This document shows positions 36,211 to 47,667 of a stretch of 64,000 nt of DNA, one piece after another; within the stretch, counting starts at the first letter, position 1; each line of letters starts with the position of its first letter. The DNA is from Hypericum androsaemum (taxonomy: Eukaryota > Streptophyta > Magnoliopsida > Malpighiales > Hypericaceae): the NCBI GenBank assembly GCA_963995505.1, contig OZ023197.1, positions 5,426,121 to 5,490,120 of the forward strand, written 5' to 3'. Both the position numbers and the translations under genes were made by a program. The notes under the pieces are model-generated. The model saw only the letters and a program-made list of their open reading frames with translations. It was not told the origin of the DNA and made no database searches.

Positions 36211-39200
36211 CTAGGTGGAAAAGCCAGTTTCCATTGCTTGCAGGATTGGTGCAGTGTCGAACCTGAAATTTCTAAAGCTCTTGCCAGTAGCCAGATCAGA
36301 CGAGGGAGGATCATCGACCGTAGGCTTAGTTGATTGACTGTCTGCTATTGATGCGTTGCTCCCAATAGAGTTGTTCTTAGCTTTCCAGACGCATTTACCT
36401 TATTGGCACATATGCACAAGAATCAGCATGCTTGATATGATAATAATCAAAAGCAATGTATCATGAACCATTGAAACCAATCAAGTATAATGTATTTAAA
36501 AAAAAAGAATCTTGGAGCGCCTCATAAGCTCCATCAGAAACATATAAGCCTCGAGCATTTCATGCAAGATGTCAAAATTAATAACATCGTTTATCAGTAT
36601 GAAGAAATTGCAGATTAGAGCACATTTACACCAGATTCACATTGGCAGTCTTAACTTATTTACACGCGTAAGAAGTCACGATCAATTGCTTCTAGCTTAA
36701 GCCTCGTGGAACTTGTCAACGACACTGTTATTCTTATTTGATATTTCACTTCCACAGAATTTCCCCGGATAACACAACTCTCACTCCCGAGTCAGGTTAC
36801 CAACAATCCCACCACCAAAAAGTTGCCCTTTCGAATCTTAAAGGTCAGATAAATGAAGTGAACCACGAGTGATGAAAAGGCAAACCTCTGACTGGACCAT
36901 CATGCCATGCGTCCAAAGGCAGGGGATGTTCTGAAATCCATGACTTCAAAGATCTGTATGCAGAAAATAAGCTATTATTATTATTTATATGAGGGGAAAA
37001 ACTAAGCCAGTAAAACAATAGAAACACTCACGCTAAAAAAGGAGCAACCATGTAAAGTTTGAGCCCAGTAGCCCCGCGAGATATTACATAATCATTTGGC
37101 TGATAAAGTTCGTCAAGTCTTTGCCAAGCAATTTCCTACAACAATTATAAAGAGGCAATCCGATTTCTGAGTGTTCACAGGAAAAGTTGTTCATCCATCA
37201 ACAAAGTAGACTTCCTAATGCAGCAACATTCAGATAAGGTTGGTGAAAAAAGCAAGGCAGGACCATCTGATTTAGTGAGTATGCTAACCAGTAAGAGATA
37301 CTCAAACATTATGAACAAAGGTCAACTTGAACCAGCTATACAGCCCGCCCGGTCTGAAGTATCCAACTGCTGTGTACTACAAGCCTAGGATTTCATTCTC
37401 TCAGGCATGTTTCACTTTCACATGCTATAACTACAAGACTAGGCTACATACCAATGTTTAAGAAATGAACAAGTACGTTAAGGAACAACATACGCTGATC
37501 TCCTTCTTGGTGAGAGGTGCAAATGCTGTATCATCATGTACACCAGTTACAATGTAAAGTCGTACTCTTTGCTGTCCAAATATTTTTTCTATATATTCAT
37601 CCTTGTCAAGCAAGTTTGAAACATCAAATCCAGTCTCCTCAAGGACCTGTATCACACACATTTATTGAAGTGAACAACAAAATAAAAGAGAAGTGAGATA
37701 TAATTTGGAACTTCCCGCTTCCACGTAATTTACTCAACTGCATGTCTAACACGTAGATCCTTACCTCCCTGATGGCACATGCATGATCTTCCTCATCTTT
37801 GTTCTTTTTCCCCCTTGGGAAACTCCAACTGGTCCCTTTCCATCCCTTCACCAGCAAGCACTGTCAAGTGCACAAACCAAGCTGATTAAGTACAACTCTC
37901 TAGCAGATTACACAAGTACCAATCAACAGATGTACCCGTACCTTACAAATTTTCCCAGAACAGAATTGTACTGAACAGAAATGAAATATTTCCACACAAT
38001 TGTTAATTCCATAACGTGCAGTGTAGACTCGAAGCTATTAAAGGAGACCGTGACTGGTACAAGTTTAATTTAACTGCTGGTGTACAGGTTATGCTTGTGT
38101 CACATTCATTTCCAACAATTCCATAGCTATGACCATATTGGTGGAACATTATGTTCTTAGATCCACAGCAATCTGGATTATGTTACTGGAAAGTGGGTGT
38201 CATTCATTTTTTTTGGTACCTTGTTAACTGTCAACAATTCATGACGAAGTGCTTGCTATCCGAGGAGTAAATCAAAAAAATTAATTTCTTATTAGATGAA
38301 TGAATATGAATCAAACTGAAAACATTATTTGGTTTTATGCATTCGTGAATCCCCTTTTTTCCATGCGCACTTCAACATGGTTGATAAATGGAGATGGCTT
38401 GAAAATCTCTCAGCTTTTTAAGCAATCAGAATCGATCTCATGAAAAGCCTGGTTCATGCCTATTCAAGTTATCTATGTGCCAGTTGTATTGGAAAAAACT
38501 TGCACAAAGGTTGCTTCCTTCGGCATTAGAAGAAATGTCAGAAAACACTAAAAACTAATAAATTTGTTTGTATATTTACAAGTGTCCATCTAGAGCCCTT
38601 CAACTCAAGCTCTACACCAGCCATTAAATTGCCACAATAGCACATAACGAACAGGCACATGCCCATGCAAGCAAAAAAGTTGCATGAACAATGATACTTA
38701 CGTGCCAAAGGCAATAAGAGAGATAATTTAGAGATTCTTTTTACAAGATATCGAAGAAACAAAAGGCCTGAACAGATTGCTGTTACATTAGATCAATAAA
38801 AGTCATATACTATTCTTATGAACCCAAAGCCAGTAGATTATACTTGAGGTACCTTTTCAAAGCAGTACTCACCCGCTCTAAGGTTTCGTCTAAAATGATC
38901 GCCCCAGTTACAGGAACCCGAACCTTGTACGAAGTAAAGTCCTTGAATATATCATCAATATGAGGCACGTAGGGTTTTAAAACGTCGCAGCTGTTAAATA
39001 CTTCCAAATGCTAAGGAAAACAAGGATGATTGACAGTGCAGAAGCAGAATACTTCACACAGATGAGAGTGCATGTCATAAGAGAAAATGTGAGGCAAAAA
39101 ACCGAAAGGGAACCTTGTAAACTTAAAATAGAAAAAATGTTATCTGCCACAATAAAGCATTTGAGAAGAGATTCCAGGGTTCTCTGTTTGACTGCGGAAA

Positions 39201-40365
39201 ACAAGCTAATATCAAAATTGCTTGGTTCCACCACTCAACAGGGAGGTACAACTAAAAATGCAGCCACAAGGCAAAGATGTTGAATAAAGAGATGGATAGA
39301 TAACAGAAGTTGGCATGCAATGTAACAAGGGAATCACGGAACCTTTGTTTACAAACAGGATTCATCTTTAGGGATAAACAACCACAGAAAGGATACGCAA
39401 GGATGTGAACTCCTTCAAAGTCAATGACTTCAATGATGGATTCTTCTCCACGGTATTGTCTTCATAGAACCAATGCGCATACTCGACTAAAAATAGGATT
39501 CTCTCAAATGATTGTTGATCCTCTTCTGGAACGTTCAAAACAAACCGGCTGCATAAAATTTATATCAAAATGGCTTCATCTCAAAGGTTGCATATCTATG
39601 AAAGTACAGGAAACTGTGCTTCAAAACCATATCATAAGTTGGAGTAGAAATTCATAGCAACAGGAGATAAATCTCAAGCATTTAAAGGCATATTTTGCCA
39701 AGTACAATATAGCTCAAATAAGAATTATATCATCCAAATACTAATGGATCCTAGATTCAATATAGCTGTGCCATCGCTAAGCCCCATGGCGAATGTGATA
39801 GTTCTTCATCACTCTCTGGAGCACAGAACAAACCACTAGCACCGAATTCGACAACCAAATAATTTTGCAAAAAAAATGACCCAAATTGTAGTTGAACGAA
39901 TTTGGAGACCGAGCACCAAGGGATATGATTATAATTCCCTTCGTCGCACGAAAATACCAACTAAAAAGCATCACTAAATACGCTCGCAAGCTTTATTCCA
40001 ACGAATGAGGCCCGATAGAAACAGAAACGCCATTAGCTGATGCCCGTCTTGATAATTAGAATAGCACATTGCATCAGCACCAAAAAGCCCAAAAATATAT
40101 CTGAAATTGCAGTAAGCAGACCAATTTCTCACTCTCTCTCCCAATAATTCACTTCTCCACTAAAAACCCAGAACGAATAACGGATCCAATTCACTAAATT
40201 TCCTAGCTTTCATTTCACAGGAAAATCAAAAACAAAATCGAAAATTAAAAGAGGAAACAGCTTGGAGAGAAGGATTAGGAACCTGCAGAGATCGTCGAGG
40301 AGCTCCTGAGGAGGGAGGCCGCCCGGGGCACTGGAAGAACGGTGGAGCCCTGACGACGACGACAT
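36211..40365 (-). CDS. DCP2: mRNA-decapping enzyme subunit 2 (DCP2), Nudix hydrolase
   Basis: Exons (minus) are 40365-40283, 39548-39397, 39000-38873, 37860-37765, 37646-37494, 37135-37032, 36953-36886 and 36398-36211, and every phase joins to give 323 residues. It removes the m7G cap of mRNA with DCP1 and VARICOSE in P-bodies. Residues 18-121 are the N-terminal DCP2 regulatory domain (ELLDDLCSRFVLNVPEEDQQ, FVEYAHWFYED-like, FNSCDVLKPYVPHIDDIF). The Nudix box is residues 138-160: Gly138, Glu144, Arg152-Glu153, and the metal-binding Glu156-Glu157 in REVLEETGF, split by intron 4. Box B-like residues lie in KEISEIAWQRLDEL. The C-terminus FRFDTAPILQAMETGF matches plant DCP2 ends. It is shorter than the Arabidopsis protein (about 370), mainly in the linker before that end. 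Intron 2 has U12-type signals. An in-frame ATG 11 codons upstream (40398) is possible but less like known N-termini. Confidence 0.92.
39001..39396 (-). other. U12-type (minor spliceosome) intron of DCP2
   Basis: The donor reads C|GTATCCTTT, the U12 consensus. Eleven bases before the acceptor AAG| lies TTCCTTAGC, close to the U12 branch-site consensus TTCCTTAAC with the expected spacing. Only this acceptor restores the conserved TSLLFNSCDV junction; the nearer 'ccttag' would give a frame with a stop. The other DCP2 introns have ordinary U2 signals. Confidence 0.75.
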
Positions 40366-41033
40366 TGGTCCCTTGGGAGAAGAAAATTGAAATTTCAAGA
40401 ACCCTAATTTAATTTTTTTGGGAAGCGCATGGAGAAGAAATGTGGAGACGTGTTAATTATTGTCTCTGGCCTTTTGGGGCGATTTGCATCTTTAGCCCTT
40501 AAAATTCGGTTTTTAGACGCTTCAAGCCCTAACGTTTCCGTTTTACTAATAAAGTCCTTCAATATACTCCATCCTACTCTAAAGCAAAAGAAGAGTTGTG
40601 AATTGATACAAGAATTCAAACCTTACGAATAAAAAAATATAGCAAGAGAATCACTCTATAGATAGAACTTAATAGTGTTCAGCTCTAAATATTTAAAGAA
40701 AGAAAGTTTATTTTAGTATCTCGTGGGATGATGAATGCCTTCACTTTCATACTTCAACGCGAAAAATAAAATAACTATGTACAATTGAATTCCTCTAATT
40801 AGTCATTTCATGCCACTAACCTTTTAAATTACTTAGTATTACGACACACTTGCATCTAACTAATTTGAACCAAGCATGATTTTTAATTGGATAATATCAT
40901 TTTCTAACAAATTTTAACGTTGACACATTTGCATGACTAGAAGTCGACGTATCTTGTTATATTCTATCATCTTTTTTATAAATAAATTTTTACACCAAAT
41001 TGACCTCCATAAATTTCTCCTACATTTTATATC

Positions 41034-41395
41034 ATTAGGCAAAATAGTTTTGGCAACTAATAAGGTAATATTACTTTATTGCTTTATTATGTAGAATATT
41101 TTGGAGACTAATACGATAATATCGCTTTATTAGTTTAACTAATAAAGTAATAGAGTTTATCACCTTATTAGTCAAAATATCTTTGGCAACTTATATTACT
41201 TTATTAGTCAAAAATATCTTTGGCAACTTGTATTACTTTATTAGGCCAAATGTCTTTGGCAACTGATAAAATAATATTATTTTATTAGGGAAAAAGTTTA
41301 TGGTAACTAATAAATTTTATTTTATTAGATCAACTATCTTTGGAAAATAATAAAGTAATATTATTTTATTACTTTATTAGGCCAAATGCCTCTAA
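41034..41395 (+). repeat. degenerate tandem repeat upstream of the SPH gene
   Basis: About seven imperfect units of roughly 40-45 bp built on 'actttattaggccaaa.atctttggcaact.ataaagtaatatt' run up to the TATA box. Within units, 'taataaagta' and 'tactttatta' are self-complementary. Confidence 0.7.
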
Positions 41396-41397
41396 CC

Positions 41398-41404
41398 TAT
41401 AAAA
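41398..41404 (+). promoter_or_regulatory. TATA box of the SPH gene
   Basis: TATAAAA lies 62 bases before the start codon, giving a leader of about 35 bases. It directly abuts the tandem repeat block. Confidence 0.6.
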
Positions 41405-41465
41405 GCAAACCCAAAGGTCAATTAGAAAGAACATACAATCACAAAATATAGCATAAAATTGAAAA

Positions 41466-41891
41466 ATGGCAACTACTATGAGCATCATTCTCCTCTACTT
41501 CCTCCTTTCATGTCTACTACCTAATCCTATCAATGTAGTAGCTACACGACCCAGTTTGAACTCTAACACCATCCCCGAGTTAGCCACTGTTCACATAATC
41601 AACGGACTCCCCAAAGGTTCAGACCAATTAGAAGTAAGTTGCAACAGCAAGACGATTAATCTTGGGAACCAAATTGTGAATATCGGAGAAGATTACAAGT
41701 GGATTGTCCAAGAAAAGGCACTCTACTATTGCGTGGGCACGCGGGGAAACTTTTTCGCTTCTTGGCATGGCTACAACCCCAAGAGAGACAAAAATCATGC
41801 GTCGGTGTTTTGGTTGGTCAAGTGGGATGGATTTTTCCTAAGTTGGGATAACTCCACTTGGGTGAAGAAAGCTGTTTGGGAGAGTGATTAG
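41466..41891 (+). CDS. S1-type self-incompatibility protein homologue (SPH), secreted
   Basis: An intronless frame of 141 residues, the family's usual size (Plant_self_incomp S1, PF05938). A signal peptide covers about residues 1-26 (MSIILLYFLLSCLLPNPINVVA). The core HIINGLPKGSDQLEVSCNSK, the 'LG' and 'Y.W' positions, and FFASWHGYNPKRD follow family order, as does the final WLVKWDGFFLSW. Cys59 and Cys89 correspond to the conserved first disulphide. The second Cys pair normally near C.WLV..DG.C is absent (SVFWLVKWDGFFLSW). Founding members act as pistil-side signals in poppy self-incompatibility; most homologues have unknown roles, so no such function is claimed here. It starts at the first ATG after the TATA box. 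Confidence 0.85.
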   Translation: MATTMSIILLYFLLSCLLPNPINVVATRPSLNSNTIPELATVHIINGLPKGSDQLEVSCNSKTINLGNQIVNIGEDYKWIVQEKALYYCVGTRGNFFASWHGYNPKRDKNHASVFWLVKWDGFFLSWDNSTWVKKAVWESD

Positions 41892-42169
41892 TTGTATTTC
41901 TTGGCCGATTTTGGGTTTTCGGACTAAATAATTCCATTGTATGGTGAATAACGAGCTATCGAGGCTCTTAAAAATAAACCTATTTTCAGGGCTCTCTAAT
42001 TTGTAGTAAGTGAAAATATCGAGTCGGATTCAAAGAGAGACGATCAATAAATTGATCTAACAAAAGAAAAGAAATGAGTATGAAAAAACTAACGAGAAAT
42101 AAATTGTAGATTCAAGGTCGGAGTACCATGATAAGTTTGTTGATCACCGGATCACAAAAGATAACTTAA

Positions 42170-42944
42170 TGTTGGGTTTAAATGAAAAATTCAATGCAAG
42201 CCCAATAATGGAAAAGCCCAAAGGAAAGGCCCAAAGGGAGATGGAAGATTGCAATCCCACATTGAATAGAGCAAGGAGGATTTCCTTGTTTATAAGGAAT
42301 TCTCCTCCTTGCCTCTCAACTTGATTGACTTCCTAAAAGGCTGACTCACCGCTAGCTGCCTGCGAGGACGGTGCGAAGCACCGTCCGAGCACGAGCACGC
42401 GCGTGTGCGCATGGCGCACGTGCGCATCGTCGCGAGGAGCTGGAGGAGCCTTAAGTATTTTACCCGGGTCCGGAGGCAGCTGCGCAGCTATCGAAGCGAC
42501 GAGGAGCTGGAAGAGGCACGATGGGCTGGAAAGTCCAGGAGACTTCCAGAAGGCCGAAGGGCTGCAAAATCTGTCACGAAAGGGCGCCAGCGCAGCCTGG
42601 GCGCGCGGACGCGTCCCTTCGGGGTGGCTGCCTCCCTGCCTCCTCCAGCCTATAAATAGGCCTGCCCCCTACCAGAATTCTCATCCCAGTAGCAAGTGCA
42701 CCTCCTAGCATTGTTGTCTTCTCCTCTCCCCCCGTACTTCACTTAGAAAAGAGTCCGAAAAGTTTCGAGATACGTGTGCAATGGTCTTGGAAATGCCCTA
42801 AACAGTCGTTGTATCTTGTGGACGATTGCCGAAGCCCGTACCGTACTGAAATATACGGGGCAATCTCGTCTTACAGAGAAAGTATCCAACACTTGCCTCG
42901 ACTAAAGTAGATCCTAATCAAGTACACCACTCCGACAAACAACA
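42170..42944 (+). repeat. 5' LTR of the copia element
   Basis: The promoter core CCTATAAATAGG is at 42649-42660. The 'gagcacgagcac' run is shorter than in the 3' LTR, and several GC-rich blocks present in the 3' LTR are missing. Confidence 0.9.
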
Positions 42945-42961
42945 ATCGTAAGACGAGATTG
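42861..42961 (+). promoter_or_regulatory. self-complementary leader at the primer-site position of the copia element
   Basis: CAATCTCGTCTTAC (42861-42874, inside the LTR) is perfectly complementary to GTAAGACGAGATTG (42948-42961), which starts 3 nt after the LTR end where a primer site belongs. The RNA would fold into a 14-bp stem with a 73-nt loop. No TGGTATCAGAGC or similar tRNA 3'-end complement is present there. Whether this serves self-priming or pairs with an internal tRNA region is unknown. Confidence 0.55.
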
Positions 42962-42972
42962 TGTACTTGAAG

Positions 42973-45900
42973 ATGGCATCGACAAGCTTAGCACCAGTGC
43001 CAGCGGTCCCAGGAACTGTCCACGCCGAAAGGCCGGCCAAGTTCAACGGTACCGAATTCAAGAGGTGGCAACAGAAGATGTTGTTCTACCTGACGACGCT
43101 CAACCTGGTCTGATTCTTGAAGGAAGAGGCTCCGAAGGTGGCGAAAAATGAGGCAGATCAACAGAAGATCAACGCCCTCGATGCATGGAGTCACAGCGAC
43201 TTCCTATGCCGTAACTACGTCCTGAATGGACTAGACGACACGCTCTACAACGTCTACGCGGAAGCTAAGACCGCTAAAAAGCTGTGGAGTTCACTCGAGA
43301 AGAAGTACAAAACAGAGGATGCCAGGACGAAGAAATTCATCGACGGACGATTCCTCGACTTCAAGATGGTGGACTCCAAGAAGGTCATCGACCAAGTACA
43401 AGAGTTGCAGCTGATCCTTCACGAGATCCAAGCCGAAGGGATGCAACTCAGCGAGTCCTTCCAAGTAGCTGCGATGATCGAGAAGCTCCCCTCGCTGTGG
43501 CAGGACTTCAAGAGCTACCTCAAGCACAAGAGGAAGGACATGAGCCTAGAGGACCTGATTGTAAGACTTAGGATCGAGGAAGACAATCGAAAGTTCGAAG
43601 TCAAGGAAGGCAAGGTCAACCCCGAGACTACCGTGCACCTCACCGAGGGAAAAGATAGCAAGAAGAGAAAGAAGTCCGGGGATAAGCAGGAAAAGCAAGA
43701 GCCCAAGAAGAAAAAGAAGATCAAGGGCGACTGCTACAACTGCGGTAAACCCGGACACATGGCTAAGGACTGTTGCCAGCCGAAGAAGGACGACCAAGGA
43801 AGGGCTAACCTGGCTGAAGACCTGTCCCAGATGGATTGTCAGCCGTGGTATTTGAAGCCAACCTGGTGGACAATCCGAGAGAGTGGTTCGTGGACATTGG
43901 AGCTACCCGCCACATCTGCTCGGACAAGGAGATGTTCTCGAACTATATCCCGATCACCGGCCGAAAGCTGTTCATGGGAAACTCCACAACGTCCAAGATC
44001 GTTGGTGTGACGCCCCGTGATTTGACCGACTGTCTCCACAGACCAACACAGGTCTTTTCCAGCATACTTTTTCCTCACTCGCATGCATCCCAGAAAACTT
44101 CCCAGGAGGTCACCCATCCTGATCCTACTCTCGGCCAAACGCGTTTAACCTTGGAGTTCTCTCATGATGTGTGCCGGAAAGAAGGTGCATCTTGTTGATA
44201 TGGATAGTACCCATCAAATCACTTAAGGCATTTCAGACAGTACATATCATTTACGGGGTATCACAGTTGGTCTGGGAAAGGTGGTCCTGAAGCTGACCTC
44301 AGGAAAGGAGCTGACCCTTAAGGATGTGCTGCATGTCCCGGACATCCGCAAGAACTTAGTCTCTGGCTCACTGTTAAGCAAAGCCGGTCTTAAGCTTGTA
44401 TTTGAGGCTGATAAGTTTGTACTGACCAAAGCGGGTCAATTCATAGGAAAGGGTTATCTAGAGAGGGGGCTGTTTAAGATGAATGTAATAACTGTACATC
44501 GCACCTTTAACGGTAAAAATAAAGTTAACGCTTTTTCTTACTTGGCCGAGTGTTCTAATTTATGGCATGGTAGATTAGGACACGTAAATCTAAATTCGCT
44601 AAGAAAGTTAGTAAGTTTAAATTTATTACCGAATCTAGAGTTCAACCCATCCGATAAATGTGAAGTATGTGTGGAGGCTAAAATGACCAAAGCACCTTTC
44701 CATTCGGTGGAAAGAAGTACTACGCCTTTAGAATTAATTCATACGGACACTTGCGATATGAAACACGTGCAAACTAAAGGCAGGAAGAAATACTTCATCA
44801 CGTTTATCGATGATTGCACGAGATACTATTACGTATATCTCCTAAAGGGAAAAGACGAAGCCCTTGATGCCTTTAAGAGATATAAGAATGAGGTTGAAAA
44901 TCAACTCAGCGTGAAAATCAAAATGATCTGAAGTGATCGCGGAGGAGAATATGTAGCTCCGTTTGAGGAACTCTGTCAAGAACATGGCATTATTCATCAG
45001 ACGACTGCTCCATACTCACCTCAATCGAATGGCGTAGCTGAACGCAAAAATCAAACTCTTAAGGAGATGATGAACGCTATGTTGATTAGCTCGGGCTTAC
45101 CCCAAAACATGTGGGGGAAAGCTGTGCTCTCAGCTAACCACATTCTAAACAAATTGCCATACAAGAAAAGGGATAAAACCCCATATGAACTATGGAAAGG
45201 AAGGAAACCTTCCTACGGTTACCTTAAAGTGTGGGGGTGCCTAGCAAAGGTCGAAGTACCTAAGCCTAAGCAGGTGCGAATAGGACCCAAGACCATTGAT
45301 TGCATCTTTATCGGATATGCGCAAAATAGTAGTGCTTATCGATTCTTGGTGCATAAATCTAAAAATCCTGAGATAAACACGGGAATGGTCATAGAATCAA
45401 GGAACACAACATTTTTTGAAGATAGCTTTCCTAATAAGGAAAGAAAGGAAGCAAGTCTGAAGAAAAGGGCTCACGAGACTACGCAAGGGTCAAATCAGAA
45501 AGATGATGAACCTAGATGTAGTAAACGGACGAAGGTAACCAAATCTTTCGGTCCGGACTATCTAACCTATGCGTTAGAAGATGAACCCAGGATAATCCAA
45601 GAGGCATTGTCCAGTCCAGATGCTCCTCTCTGGAAGGAAGCTATCAATAGTGAGATAGAATCTATTATGCAAAACCACACGTGAGAAATCGTAGATCTCC
45701 CACCGGGCTTCAAACCTTTGGGATGCAAGTGGATCCTAAAAAGGAAATACAAAGCTGATGGATCAATCGACAAGTACAAAGCTCGATTGGTAGCTAAAGG
45801 GTTCAAGCAGAAGGAGGGATATGATTTCTTTGACACATATTCACCGGTCACAAGAATCACATCGATTAGAGTACTCATAGCTGTTGCAGCACTCTATAAC

Positions 45901-47124
45901 CTCTAGATCCACCAAATGGATGTAAAAACAGCCTTCCTAAATGGAGAACTGGAAGAGGAGATATACATGGAGCAACCTGAAGGGTTTGTGGCTCCCGGTC
46001 AAGAGCATAAAGTATGTCGACTAGTCAAGTCACTATACGAGCTAAAACAAGTGCCGAAATAGTGGCACGAGAAATTTGACAGAATAATGCTGTCAAATGG
46101 ATTTAAGATCAATAAGTGCGATAAATGTGTTTACATTAAGGGCACACCTGAAGCTTACGTAATTGTATGTCTCTATGTAGATGACTTACTAATTATGGGA
46201 AGCAATAAAGAGGTTATTGTGAAAACTAAGAACATGTTAAAGAATCACTTTGACATGAAAGATATGGGTCTGGCAGACGTCATACTAAGAATAAAAATTT
46301 CTAGAAAAGTTGACGAAATTATCTTGACGCAATCCCACTACGTGGAAAGCGTGCTCAAGAAATTTGAAGCTTTTGATAAACCTCTGGTTAAGACTCCAGT
46401 AGATTTGAATCTACACTTAGCCAAGAATCGAGGGGACCCAGTATCTCAACTGAAGTATGCGCAAATTATCGGGAGCTTGATGTATTTAACAAACTGCACT
46501 CGTCCCGATATTGCGTACTCGGTTAGCAAACTTAGTAGATTCACAAGTAATCCAGGAAAGGATCACTGGCTAGCTCTAGAAAGGGTTTTACGGTATTTAA
46601 AATATACAATAAACTATGGCATACATTATGCTAAATATCCAGCTGTATTAGAAGGATACAGTGACGCAAACTGGATATCGGACACTAAGGACTCCAAATC
46701 CATGAGTGTATACGTATTCACCATAGGAGGAGGAGCTGTGTCTTGGAAGTCCTCTAAACAAACGTACATAGCTCGATCCACCATGGAGTCGGAGTTTATA
46801 GCACTAGACAAAGCTGGGGAAGAAGCTGAATGGCTCAGAAACTTCCTAGAGGATATTCCGTGCTGGAGTAAACCGGTGCCTCCCGTATTGATACATTGTG
46901 ATAGCATGTCTGCAATTGGGAGAGCACAAAGTACATTGTACAACGGAAAGTCTCGACATATCCGTCGGAGACACAACACCGTTAGACAGTTGATCTCTTG
47001 TGGGGTGATCACCATTAATTATATAAAGTCCAAGGACAACTTAGCTGATCCTTTTACAAAAGGAATCAATAGAAATCAAATGTACAATGCAGTAAGGAGA
47101 ATGGGATTAAAATCCACACACTAA
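42973..47124 (+). pseudogene. copia gag-pol polyprotein, disrupted
   Basis: Gag starts MASTSLAPVPAVPG and has a premature TGA at 43111-43113. The zinc knuckle [14 protein letters not shown] lies near 43733-43775. A 1-bp deletion near 43830 shifts the frame before the protease. The protease motif reads VDIGATRH, so the D-S/T-G active site is altered. A Cassandra LTR interrupts the sequence at 44006-44265. Integrase keeps [17 protein letters not shown] and SDRGGEY. Further stops lie at 44929-44931, 45682-45684, 45904-45906 and 46060-46062. The RT box CLYVDDLL is at about 46168-46191 and RNase H reads YSDANWISD. The last frame (46087-47124) is intact and ends 540 bp before the 3' LTR. Lesions in every part make it non-autonomous. 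Confidence 0.9.
44006..44265 (-). mobile_element. Cassandra solo LTR nested in the copia gag-pol
   Basis: TGTGACGCCCCGTG...GGGGTATCACA, 260 bp, is flanked by the exact 5-bp duplication gttgg (44001-44005, 44266-44270). The 5S-derived block is at about 44101-44160, sense on the minus strand. The copia frame reads correctly up to the duplication and resumes correctly after it, so the insertion happened after the copia element arrived and cut it between protease and integrase. Confidence 0.93.
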
Positions 47125-47667
47125 AGAACATCCATAGCGGTAACTCAACCATGATGAGTGGAGATCCCACAAACTTGGTTCAATGAGACAACTAAGTTAT
47201 GGAGGGTTCGGTTAATCACCTGGAACCTATCTCATTCTCAGAAGCTGCCCAGGTATTAACCTGCAGAGGTGTGGTAAGGTTAAGTATTCCGCTTTTAATA
47301 ATTCCTATACCTTGATTAAGGTGGAGTATGGCAGGATACTCCTGATAGGAGATCACCTATGTAAGTGTGAAGTGAGGTCGCTTCAAATGGGAAAAATACT
47401 TATGAATCCAAGATACGGTCCATGGCCGAAACGGACACAACGTGAGAACCCAAATATACTAGGGTTATTATTGTGTAAATGTTATTGTCTTGGTTTACAC
47501 CAAAAGCTGACGGTTCAAAATATCGCATTCACCGAGCAGCGAGTAAATCCGATAATATATTACTAGAGAAGGTTCAAAGCCGTAAGCTACCTATCTCGAT
47601 ACAATAATAACACGTCAGAACTTTAGATTAGAGGATGCATGCATTAATCATCATTCATGTGGGGGAT

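Noticed and set aside
43836..44198. Apparent 120-codon gene running into the Cassandra LTR
   Set aside because: The first part is the copia protease frame; the end is read-through into the inserted LTR.
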